Assembly (NCBI GenBank): GCA_045637095.1
Contig: JAZTYX010000005.1
Span: 1 to 45,666, forward strand
DNA: 45,666 nucleotides
Direction of reading: 5' to 3'
DNA from: UMGS1649 sp045637095
GTDB taxonomy: Bacteria; Bacillota; Clostridia; TANB77; CAG-465
Below the pieces are notes generated by a model, which worked only from the letters and a program-made list of their open reading frames with translations, did not search any database and was not told the origin of the DNA. The position numbers and the translations under genes are program-made. Numbering within the stretch: the first letter of the stretch is position 1; every line of letters starts with the position of its first letter. Of this stretch, positions 23,398 through 30,628 are shown piece by piece.

Positions 23398-23655
23398 TTA
23401 ATTTTCTTTGTAAACACTTGCTTTTGTTTTAGCTCTACCTAATCTTTCAAATTTTAGTATTCCGCTTTCTTTAGCAAATAATGTATCGTCTTTACCGATT
23501 CCAACATTTGTTCCTGGATGTATTTTAGTTCCTCTTTGTCTTACTAAAATGTTTCCTGCTTCAACAAATTGTCCATCTGCTCTTTTAGCACCAAGTCTTT
23601 TACCTATACTGTCTCTACCGTTCTTAGTAGATCCACCACCTTTTTTATGTGCCAT
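23398..23655 (-). CDS. rpmA: 50S ribosomal protein L27, without the Firmicutes N-terminal extension
   Basis: The 85-residue protein begins directly MAHKKGGGSTKNGRDS, the mature L27 N-terminus that reaches toward the peptidyl transferase centre. Most Firmicutes make L27 with about nine extra residues that the Prp protease removes. Here an in-frame TAA lies immediately before the ATG, so no extension is possible. GAGGAG gives a good ribosome site. Only 40 nt separate it from rplU, leaving no room for the prp (ysxB) gene usual in this operon. Confidence 0.97.
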   Translation of the reverse strand: MAHKKGGGSTKNGRDSIGKRLGAKRADGQFVEAGNILVRQRGTKIHPGTNVGIGKDDTLFAKESGILKFERLGRAKTKASVYKEN

Positions 23656-23695
23656 TTATCTCAACTCCTCTTCCTTTACATCAATTCTAAATTAA

Positions 23696-24052
23696 TTAAG
23701 CTTCTACTGTTTCTGTAGCTTCAGCTTTTTTTGCTGGTGCCTTAGTTGCTATTTTTTCAATTTGAACTTTAGTGTAGCACCATCTGTGTCCTCTTACTTT
23801 TCTTTCATTTTTCTTAGCTTTGTATTTGAACACTCTTACTTTTTTACCTTTTCCATGACCTATAACAGTTGCTGTTACTTTAGCATTTTTAACAGTTGGA
23901 GCACCAACTTCTGTTTTAGCTTCATCAGAAACTAGTAATACTTGATCAAAAGTAACTGTTTTACCTTCTTCTGCATCAAGTCTTTCCATGAAAACAATGT
24001 CTCCTTCAGAAACTTTGTATTGTTTTCCACATGCTTCAATTATTGCGTACAT
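23696..24052 (-). CDS. rplU: 50S ribosomal protein L21
   Basis: The 118-residue protein starts MYAIIEACGKQYKVSEGD and keeps KAKKNERKVRGHRW, typical of L21, which binds 23S rRNA. It carries a C-terminal tail (KAPAKKAEATETVEA) beyond the usual 103 residues. I chose the ATG at 24052 with GGAGG just upstream; the open frame extending further upstream covers the leader RNA and is not coding. Confidence 0.96.
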   Translation of the reverse strand: MYAIIEACGKQYKVSEGDIVFMERLDAEEGKTVTFDQVLLVSDEAKTEVGAPTVKNAKVTATVIGHGKGKKVRVFKYKAKKNERKVRGHRWCYTKVQIEKIATKAPAKKAEATETVEA

Positions 24053-24133
24053 TTCTTTTCCTCCAATTCTTGCTTGCCATAGTTGAATGTAGGTGGCCTT
24101 AAAGCTCTTTTTAACCCAATTCACACTAATTAC
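24053..24133 (-). ncRNA. probable L21 leader (autoregulatory mRNA leader of rplU)
   Basis: Between the rplU promoter and start codon the minus strand has GGCCACCTACA, then TATGGCAAG, then the GGAGG site. This matches my memory of the Firmicutes L21 leader pattern (CCACCTACA ... TGGCNAG), thought to bind L21 and control the operon. The match rests on these motifs only. Confidence 0.6.
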
Positions 24134-24139
24134 CTCAAT

Positions 24140-24168
24140 ATTTTAACATAGAGGGTTTATTTTGTCAA
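24140..24168 (-). promoter_or_regulatory. sigma-A promoter of rplU-rpmA, inside the end of pth
   Basis: TTGACA (24163-24168), 17 nt, TAAAAT (24140-24145) on the minus strand. The -35 is within the last codons of pth. Confidence 0.8.
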
Positions 24169-24690
24169 GAACTTGTTTACATTTTCTTCTACTATATTAT
24201 ATATAGCATCATCAATTGTTTTTATTTCTTCTTTACTAAACCTTTGAAGCACATAATCCACTAAAGGTATTGGCACTCCATTTCTATTTTCTATACCAAC
24301 TCTTATTCTTGCAAAATCTTCTGTTTTTATTTGAGCTATAATATTTCTCATTCCATTGTGAGTTCCAGCACTTCCATTTAATCTGTATCTTACATCACCA
24401 AATGGAATATCTATATCATCATATATTATAACTATATCTTCTTTATCTATTTTGTACCAATTCATAAGTTCTACTATAGCTTCACCGCTTAAGTTCATAT
24501 ATGTAGTAGGTTTTACAAAGCACACTTTTTTACCATTTATATTCCCTTCTCCATATATATATTTCTTCATTTTCTTATCTATTTTTACATTATATTGTTC
24601 TGCTAGTTTGTCTAAGATTACAAATCCCATATTATGTCTAGTATACTCATATTCTTTCCCGATATTACCTAAACCTATAATACACTTCAT
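24157..24690 (-). CDS. pth: peptidyl-tRNA hydrolase
   Basis: The 177-residue protein has the Pth signature: IGLGNIGKEYEYTRHNMGF with the catalytic His, PTTYMNLSGE, VIIYDDIDIPFGDVRYR and GSAGTHNGMRNI. It frees tRNA from prematurely released peptidyl-tRNAs. Length is slightly short for the family (about 185-195). GAGG precedes the ATG. It is divergent from the VirD4-like gene and its promoter overlaps the promoter of that gene. Confidence 0.97.
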   Translation of the reverse strand: MKCIIGLGNIGKEYEYTRHNMGFVILDKLAEQYNVKIDKKMKKYIYGEGNINGKKVCFVKPTTYMNLSGEAIVELMNWYKIDKEDIVIIYDDIDIPFGDVRYRLNGSAGTHNGMRNIIAQIKTEDFARIRVGIENRNGVPIPLVDYVLQRFSKEEIKTIDDAIYNIVEENVNKFLTK

Positions 24691-24728
24691 AAATTTACCT
24701 CATTTCTGTCATATTTGCACACTTTTAC

Positions 24729-24757
24729 TTGAATTTTTACTCAATCTGTAGTATATT
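24729..24757 (+). promoter_or_regulatory. promoter of the VirD4-like gene, overlapping the pth promoter
   Basis: TTGAAT (24729-24734), 17 nt, TATATT (24752-24757). Its -10 shares three bases with the minus-strand -10 of pth. Confidence 0.6.
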
Positions 24758-24783
24758 ATATAGCAGAAAAAGTTTATTTACAA
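24755..24783 (-). promoter_or_regulatory. sigma-A promoter of pth
   Basis: TTGTAA (24778-24783), 17 nt, TATAAT (24755-24760) on the minus strand. Confidence 0.7.
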
Positions 24784-24809
24784 GATTAAAATGAAAGTGG
24801 TGATATTTT

Positions 24810-26942
24810 TTGTTATATAACATTCTTAGTAAACTTAAAATAAAAGATCAAAACAAATTTATCGCATCGATATTTGGTTTCTTTACCATGATAGTCGTTG
24901 CATTTATAATAGTACAAGTATTTACATTATTTGTAGTTCCTGAAGGAAGACTACCATTTTATCCAGATCCAATACTTTATGCTATCGCATTAGTATGTCC
25001 TGTATTTTGGTATTCTTACGGAGTAAACTCTAAACTAATATCTGGTAAAGATGCTAGAATTAAATGGTTTATAGTTGGTGTTGCATTAATGGGGGCAATA
25101 ACAAACTCATTAATTATAACAAACATTAATAAAGTAGTTTGGATGCTATTAGAAAAACTTCCTAACTATAGTATATTAATTAGCGACTATCCAGAACTAT
25201 TCGGACCAGCAATTAAAACATTCTGTTTCTGTATACCATTTATATCTATATTCTCTTTAGTAGACTACGCTCTACTAGTATTAAGAGATGACGATATTAC
25301 TAAAGGTATTATAGCATTTGGTGGTTTAGGTGTTAAAAAACCAAAATCAAACAACGGAATATTTACTTGTGAAAACATTATATGTAAAGATCCAGAAACA
25401 TTAAAACCTATTGTAGTTCCAGAAAAGAAAAGAATGGAATCTACATTAGTACAAGGTGCTACTGGTACTGGTAAAACAGCAATGGTATTATTACCAATGA
25501 GTGCTAGAGATCTTGAAAAGAAATATTTCTTACGTGAGTATTCTAAAAAATTAGGTTATGAATTATTAAAGAAAGGTGTTGCATATATTGAAGGGCCATT
25601 CTCTAACGAATATATAAACCTAAACTTTAGTTTGAATTACTTACAACCTAAAAAAGGCAAAGAAAAAGAATTCTATTCAGAATTAAAAGACGTAGTATTA
25701 TATAAGAACAGCGAAACAGGCGAAGTTGTATACAGAGGCGTTGGTGTTACAGTTGTAGAAAATGATGGTTCATATGTAACTAACTTTACAAATGTTGCTA
25801 AGAACTTCGATATAGATGTATTAACTATTGATCCTGCAGATCCAGAACATACATTAAGTATGAACCCATTCGCTATTGAAGATCCAGCTAAGGTTGCATC
25901 TATAATAGCAGACGTATTAAAATCTATGCAACAAAGTGAAGGCGCTAAAGAAGAAGCATTCTTTGCTAACTTAACTTCAGACGCATTCCAAAACTTATCT
26001 ATACTTCTTAAAGAAATGTATCCAAGACTTAACAATGGTGCATTACCATCTCTTGAAGATGTGTTAGATATGCTTTACAACTTTGATAAAGTTGAAGAAA
26101 TGACAGAAGACATGAAGAAAATTCCAGAGCTTGCAGAAAAGTATAAACTACTTATTGCATACTTTGAAAAGAACTTCTATAAACCAACATTAAATATAAA
26201 TGGTTTTGAAATACCTGGTACAAGAGGTAGTGGTAGAAAAGATACCGAAAGATACTTGTACGGTGCTATAACTCAATTAAATAACTTATTAAGACATCCT
26301 GGTATTAAGAGAGCTCTTTGTGGTAGAACAAACGTAATCGACTTTGACGCTGCTTTAAGAGAAGGTAAAGTTATTACAGCATGTTCTAGAAAAGGAGAAC
26401 TTGGTATGATAGCTTCTAAAGCATTTGGTATGTTCTTCATACTACAATTCCAAGACGCTGTACTAAGAAGACCTGGTTCAGAAGATTCTCGTATACCTCA
26501 CTTCTTATACATTGATGAATTCCCAGAATACATCAACAAAGATACAGAAGTAATGTTCACACTATTTAGAAAATATAGATGTGGTGCTACAATAGCAATA
26601 CAAAACTTATCACAACTTGAAAAGAATAAAGGATTCGAATATTATAGACAAGTTGTACTTGCCAATACAAAAACACAAATCGTATTTGGTGATACAGTTC
26701 CTGAAGATAGTGAATACTGGAATAAAGCTTTCGGTATGACTAAGAAAGTAGATATGTCTTCAAGCTTCGATCCAACAGATAACTTTAAAGCTAAGAAATC
26801 TGTATCTCTTAAAGATAAAGAAAGATTTAAGGTACACAAAATTGCCGAACACAAATTTGGTGCAATCTACTACAAGACTAAACTTGATAATGGAAATAGT
26901 ATTTTCGGTGAAGGTAAAGTTGATTTCCTTGTAGATAAATAG
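24810..26942 (+). CDS. TraG/VirD4-like membrane-anchored coupling ATPase
   Basis: The 710-residue chain has four predicted N-terminal membrane helices (about 17-44, 54-71, 85-105, 132-158), then a cytoplasmic ATPase with Walker A GATGTGKT (216-223) and Walker B FLYIDEF (565-571), and a TraG/TraM-recognition-type end (TIAIQNLSQLEKNKG, ANTKTQIVFG). Type IV coupling proteins of this sort pump DNA or proteins to a secretion channel. No relaxase, VirB4, pilus or integrase gene is in the window, and the gene sits among core genes. Start is a TTG at 24810 preceded by GGTGA; no ATG or GTG is available in frame before the first helix. The frame ends at a TAG but stays open beyond it (see the next entry). 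Confidence 0.88.
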   Translation: MLYNILSKLKIKDQNKFIASIFGFFTMIVVAFIIVQVFTLFVVPEGRLPFYPDPILYAIALVCPVFWYSYGVNSKLISGKDARIKWFIVGVALMGAITNSLIITNINKVVWMLLEKLPNYSILISDYPELFGPAIKTFCFCIPFISIFSLVDYALLVLRDDDITKGIIAFGGLGVKKPKSNNGIFTCENIICKDPETLKPIVVPEKKRMESTLVQGATGTGKTAMVLLPMSARDLEKKYFLREYSKKLGYELLKKGVAYIEGPFSNEYINLNFSLNYLQPKKGKEKEFYSELKDVVLYKNSETGEVVYRGVGVTVVENDGSYVTNFTNVAKNFDIDVLTIDPADPEHTLSMNPFAIEDPAKVASIIADVLKSMQQSEGAKEEAFFANLTSDAFQNLSILLKEMYPRLNNGALPSLEDVLDMLYNFDKVEEMTEDMKKIPELAEKYKLLIAYFEKNFYKPTLNINGFEIPGTRGSGRKDTERYLYGAITQLNNLLRHPGIKRALCGRTNVIDFDAALREGKVITACSRKGELGMIASKAFGMFFILQFQDAVLRRPGSEDSRIPHFLYIDEFPEYINKDTEVMFTLFRKYRCGATIAIQNLSQLEKNKGFEYYRQVVLANTKTQIVFGDTVPEDSEYWNKAFGMTKKVDMSSSFDPTDNFKAKKSVSLKDKERFKVHKIAEHKFGAIYYKTKLDNGNSIFGEGKVDFLVDK

Positions 26943-27230
26943 AAACAAAAACATCCAGCTTATATGTACAACTTTGAGAAGTTTATGATAAACAAACCAT
27001 TAACTTCAAATGCAACATCAAGTATACTAGACGAAGATGATGACAACATATTTAGCGATGCAAATGCAGTAACTACAAATAGTTATTCATCTGCTGCAAT
27101 AAAAGAAAATGATAATCTTGTAGAACCAATAGTTGATACAGACGATCAACCAGCTGTACAATCATTCGATTTCAATAATCCAACAGATTTTGATATAGTA
27201 ATTGATACAGGCGATAACAAACAAGAATAA
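26943..27230 (+). CDS. in-frame continuation of the VirD4-like protein after a TAG codon (acidic tail)
   Basis: After the TAG at 26940-26942 the same frame remains open for 95 codons to a TAA followed directly by a terminator. It opens KQKHPAYMYNFEKFMINK and becomes acidic (LDEDDDNIFSD, later TDDQPAVQSFDFNNPTDFD). An ATG at 26964 would give an 88-residue protein, but no ribosome site precedes it. The simplest reading is that this was, or still is, the C-terminus of the ATPase (805 residues in all). The cause could be a nonsense mutation, stop-codon readthrough or a sequence error; which one cannot be told here. Confidence 0.6.
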   Translation, partial: KQKHPAYMYNFEKFMINKPLTSNATSSILDEDDDNIFSDANAVTTNSYSSAAIKENDNLVEPIVDTDDQPAVQSFDFNNPTDFDIVIDTGDNKQE

Positions 27231-27236
27231 AAAATT

Positions 27237-27265
27237 CCCCTAAGGATTAAACCTTAGGGGTTTTG
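27237..27265. terminator. bidirectional terminator
   Basis: CCCCTAAGG (27237-27245) pairs with CCTTAGGGG (27252-27260), with a T run on the plus side and an A run on the left that serves the minus-strand pilin-like gene. Confidence 0.9.
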
Positions 27266-27289
27266 TTTTATATGTTCATTCGTATTATT

Positions 27290-27967
27290 TTAATATTTTG
27301 GATTATCCGAAACATATACGCCATTTGCAACAATTACATCTCCATACACAACAGCTACTCCATTATATTTTATTGCAAAGCCTCCTCCGTTCCATACAGT
27401 TATATCATTTGTTATATATTCCAATGGCGGCGAATATTCAGTAACCGGGCTGCCTTGTTCTACATTTAATCCACTTGTTCTATATTCAGCCCAAGTCATA
27501 CCTTCTTCAGCTTGATATGTAGTTCCATCAATAGTAAAAGTAATTATCTTGTTTGATGTATTATCTCCTGAAGATGGATTATTGCTATCAGCAGTAAATC
27601 CATCTATTTCTATTAATATATTCCTTGGTCCATCTTGTGTTAATTTAACTTCTGCACCTGATGTAGTTTTTACTGTTTTACTTCCATCCGCATTATCTGT
27701 TACTGCACCTTCTATAATTCCTTTATTAGTTAATTCTTCTACATATTCCTCTAATGTTATTTTACCTAAATTATCTGTAAGTATTCCATTTTTTAACACT
27801 TCTAATCTAGTTATTTCTTGAGCATAATTAGTTTTATTAGTCGCTTGTTTAGACTGTCCTATTAAACTTGTATTTTCAAGGGTTATTATAACAGCGCCCG
27901 CAAGTATTACCATAACTATTATTGTAATAACTAAAACTATTAAAGATATACCTTTTTTCATTCTCAT
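27290..27967 (-). CDS. orphan type IV pilin-like (prepilin N-terminus) protein
   Basis: The N-terminus MRMKKGISLIVLVITIIVMV is a class III-type prepilin signal: basic residues, a Gly cleavage site, then one long hydrophobic helix. The Glu normally at position 5 of mature pilins is Val. The rest (residues about 60-225) is an exported domain rich in Thr, Asn and Gly with no family recognised. No prepilin peptidase, pilus ATPase or other pilin gene is nearby. AAGGAG lies 7 nt before the ATG at 27967. It may be a minor pseudopilin or a surface protein anchored by the uncut helix. Confidence 0.78.
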   Translation of the reverse strand: MRMKKGISLIVLVITIIVMVILAGAVIITLENTSLIGQSKQATNKTNYAQEITRLEVLKNGILTDNLGKITLEEYVEELTNKGIIEGAVTDNADGSKTVKTTSGAEVKLTQDGPRNILIEIDGFTADSNNPSSGDNTSNKIITFTIDGTTYQAEEGMTWAEYRTSGLNVEQGSPVTEYSPPLEYITNDITVWNGGGFAIKYNGVAVVYGDVIVANGVYVSDNPKY

Positions 27968-28000
27968 TTATTTTCTCCTTTTATTATGCTTTTATGATAT

Positions 28001-28038
28001 AACAAAGAGTAAAGTATTACAATACTTTACTCTTTGTT
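28001..28038. repeat. 18-bp perfect inverted repeat between folD and the pilin-like gene
   Basis: The arms at 28001-28018 and 28021-28038 are exact reverse complements, each containing AAAGAGTAAAGTATT or its complement. On the plus strand it is followed by ATTTTT; on the minus strand (the direction of folD) the T-tract is poor. It may be a folD terminator, a processing site or a block to antisense transcription. Confidence 0.65.
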
Positions 28039-28055
28039 ATTTTTACTTATTATTA

Positions 28056-28895
28056 TTATTTTCTTTTCTTAGCAATTTCTACTACATTTTCTACTAAGCT
28101 GTATACTGTAGTAAGTCCTACTCCACCTGGAACAGGTGTAACATATTTTGCAACCTTATCTACATTTTCTGTATCTACGTCACCAACTAGTTTATCTTTT
28201 ACTCTAGTCATTCCAACATCTATTACAATAGCTCCCTCTTTAACCATATTTTCTTTAATTAAATGAGGTATTCCAGTTGCTACTACAAGCACATCTGCTG
28301 TTCTTGTATGTTCTGGAAGATTAGTCGTAGCCGAGTGACATATTGTTACTGTCATATTCTCGTTTAATAATAGTGCTGCCATTGGTTTTCCAACTATCTG
28401 TGAACGTCCAACAACTACTGCATTCTTTCCTTTAAGTTCTGGTTCTAATTCTTTTAATATTGTTAGAACACCTTTTGGTGTACATGGTACTATTTCATCT
28501 TTTCCTTGATATAATCTACCAACGTTTATAGCAGAGAAACCATCTACATCTTTTTCTGGAACTATGCTATCTATTATTCTAGATTCATCTAAGTGTTTGA
28601 ATAATGGCAATTGAACAAGTATACCATCTACTTCAGGATCATTATTTAATTTAGTTATTACCTTTAATATATTATCTGTTGTTACCTTTTCATCAAATAA
28701 ATATTCTGTTTCTTCTATTCCAAGTTCATGACAAAGTTTTCTTTTTCTTCCTACATATACTCTTGATGCATCAGAATCATTTGCAAGTATTACTGCTAGT
28801 TTAGGAACAATACCTTTATCTCTTAAATCTAATATCTCTCTTTTTAATTTAACCTTTTTGTTTTCTACTATTTGTTTTACATCAACTATACTCAT
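28056..28895 (-). CDS. folD: bifunctional methylenetetrahydrofolate dehydrogenase / methenyltetrahydrofolate cyclohydrolase
   Basis: The 279-residue protein carries FolD signatures: SRVYVGRKRKLCHELGI with catalytic Tyr and Lys, DGILVQLPLF, the NADP-binding GRSQIVGKPMAALLL and PVPGGVGLTTVYSLVENVV at the C-terminus. It interconverts one-carbon folates in the cytoplasm. AGGAGG precedes the ATG, and only 17 nt separate it from uppP, so it is the last gene of the chain. Confidence 0.97.
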   Translation of the reverse strand: MSIVDVKQIVENKKVKLKREILDLRDKGIVPKLAVILANDSDASRVYVGRKRKLCHELGIEETEYLFDEKVTTDNILKVITKLNNDPEVDGILVQLPLFKHLDESRIIDSIVPEKDVDGFSAINVGRLYQGKDEIVPCTPKGVLTILKELEPELKGKNAVVVGRSQIVGKPMAALLLNENMTVTICHSATTNLPEHTRTADVLVVATGIPHLIKENMVKEGAIVIDVGMTRVKDKLVGDVDTENVDKVAKYVTPVPGGVGLTTVYSLVENVVEIAKKRK

Positions 28896-28912
28896 CCTTA
28901 GTTACCTCCTAA

Positions 28913-29743
28913 TTAAAGTCTTACTAAATATACAATTATTAACGCAGCTCCAAGTAGTACTCTATATATTGCAAATATTTCATAACCAATTTTCTTAACT
29001 ACTTCCATTAGTGCCTTTATAGCTACCATACCAACAACAAAAGATACTAAAACTGCAAGCACGAATGGGAAGTTTAACATTGCTAAACTAAAGTCTTGAA
29101 CAAATGCTAAAAGGGCAGCTCCTGCTATTGCTGGCGCACCTAAAAGGAATGAAAACTTAGCCGCAGATTCTCTATCCATCTTCGTAGCTCTTGCAACTGT
29201 CATTGTTGTTCCGCTTCTAGAAAACCCAGGTATTAATGCTGCTAGTACTTGACTCGCTCCTATTAGCACAGCTTGTTTTAACGTTAAATTTTCCATGTTA
29301 ACTTCTTTATTACATTTCTTGTCTACAATGTATAACAAAATACCCATAAATGCAAGTGCTATACCAATTACTATTACGTTTTCTCTTATTGGTTCTGTTA
29401 ATTTTTTTAACAATAGTCCTATTACCGCTGCTGGTATTGAACCAATTACAATAAACCAAAATATTTTACCTTCTTGTTTAAGATTGTTAAATGAATACTT
29501 TCCATCTTTGCCTTTAAATTTATAGCACTCCATAAACATTCTTATAAAATCCATAAAGAAATATATTCCTATTGCAAGAAGTGTACCAAAATGTAACGCA
29601 GTGTCTATTACTATTTCAGTAGCCTTATCCCACTCAATATTCATAAAGAATCTATATGCTATTAAATGTGCCGAACTAGATATTGGAAAGAATTCCGTAA
29701 TTCCTTGCACAATACCAAGTATTATCGCTTGTATAATTGTCAT
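28913..29743 (-). CDS. uppP: undecaprenyl-diphosphatase (UppP/BacA family)
   Basis: The 276-residue polytopic membrane protein has both family motifs: GITEFFPISSSAH near the N-terminus and PGFSRSGTTMT in the centre. It removes phosphate from undecaprenyl diphosphate so that the lipid carrier can be reused in wall synthesis; it can confer bacitracin resistance. The ATG is one base after the dpaA stop, with GGGGG as the ribosome site inside the dpaA end, so the two genes are coupled. Confidence 0.96.
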   Translation of the reverse strand: MTIIQAIILGIVQGITEFFPISSSAHLIAYRFFMNIEWDKATEIVIDTALHFGTLLAIGIYFFMDFIRMFMECYKFKGKDGKYSFNNLKQEGKIFWFIVIGSIPAAVIGLLLKKLTEPIRENVIVIGIALAFMGILLYIVDKKCNKEVNMENLTLKQAVLIGASQVLAALIPGFSRSGTTMTVARATKMDRESAAKFSFLLGAPAIAGAALLAFVQDFSLAMLNFPFVLAVLVSFVVGMVAIKALMEVVKKIGYEIFAIYRVLLGAALIIVYLVRL

Positions 29744-29744
29744 G

Positions 29745-30581
29745 TTATCCCCCTAATTCACTGTTATTGTTGTATCTATTATCTAAAATATTATCTATTT
29801 CTGCTTTCAAATATTCAGCTGCAGACTTTGGTGCTACTTTAGATGGTAACCCCAATTCTAAATGTGCATCTATGTTATATTTTCTTGCTGCCATATAATC
29901 TACACTGCCAGGACTTGATGCAAGATCTATTATTACTATGTCTTCCTTAAGTAGTTTTAGATAGTCTTCTTTTAATATTTCTGTTGGTATAGTACTAAAT
30001 ATTATATCCATATTTCCTAGTACATTATCCAAGTCTTCTAATTTAACTACATTATACCCCAAAGCATGGATATGTGCAAGGTCTTTTTTACTTCTGGCTT
30101 CACAAAAGACATTTGCATCTAACCCTTTTAATTTATGTGCAAGAATTTTACCAACTCTACCAAATCCTAATACTAAAACATTACTTTTATGAAGTACAAT
30201 ATCTGTATATTCCATTGCTTTCGCAATAGCTCCTTCTGCTGTAGGAATGGCGTTTAGAAGAGCTAAGCTATCTTGTTCCATTAAATCTATGCTCTCTACA
30301 TTTGAAGCCTTAAATTCGTCTACAAACGCGTCTAAAGCGCCACCTATTACTAACTTACCTGTACACTTTTTAACAAAAGGTAATATCTCTATTCCTTCAC
30401 CTAAAATATGTACTCTATCTTTAGTAAATGGTATTGGTAAAACGACTACATCAGCTTCTTCTAATACTTCTGTTATATCATATTTTCTTTCCTTATCCTT
30501 CACTTGTTCTATTTCTTCCTCATACATTCCTTTAAGATACGCACTTCTTTTATCTATACCTAAAAAATATAACTTAACCAT
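29745..30581 (-). CDS. dpaA: dipicolinate synthase subunit A (SpoVFA)
   Basis: The 278-residue protein has the DpaA pattern: NAIPTAEGAIAKAMEYTD followed by a Rossmann site VLVLGFGRVGKILAHKL, and an N-terminal domain with VVVLPIPFTKD. With DpaB it makes dipicolinic acid for spores in the mother cell. No dpaB adjoins it: upstream is tgt and downstream uppP. A CATATAAT element in the 47-nt gap to tgt could be a -10, but no clear -35 or sporulation sigma consensus is seen. AGAGGTGG precedes the ATG. Confidence 0.9.
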   Translation of the reverse strand: MVKLYFLGIDKRSAYLKGMYEEEIEQVKDKERKYDITEVLEEADVVVLPIPFTKDRVHILGEGIEILPFVKKCTGKLVIGGALDAFVDEFKASNVESIDLMEQDSLALLNAIPTAEGAIAKAMEYTDIVLHKSNVLVLGFGRVGKILAHKLKGLDANVFCEARSKKDLAHIHALGYNVVKLEDLDNVLGNMDIIFSTIPTEILKEDYLKLLKEDIVIIDLASSPGSVDYMAARKYNIDAHLELGLPSKVAPKSAAEYLKAEIDNILDNRYNNNSELGG

Positions 30582-30628
30582 AAATCCACCTCTGTAGATT
30601 ATATGATTAAGTTATTTTATTTATTATT

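Noticed and set aside
24053..24124. Longer N-terminus of L21
   Set aside because: The extension would be translated from the conserved leader RNA; GGAGG precedes the internal ATG that gives the standard L21 start.
24791..24820. 9-codon frame starting ATG before the VirD4-like gene
   Set aside because: It lacks a ribosome site, and its GTGGTGA is better explained as the ribosome site of the TTG start.
26940..26942. Genome-wide reassignment of TAG
   Set aside because: TAG ends several other well-defined genes in the window (for example 20790-20792 and 35563-35565).
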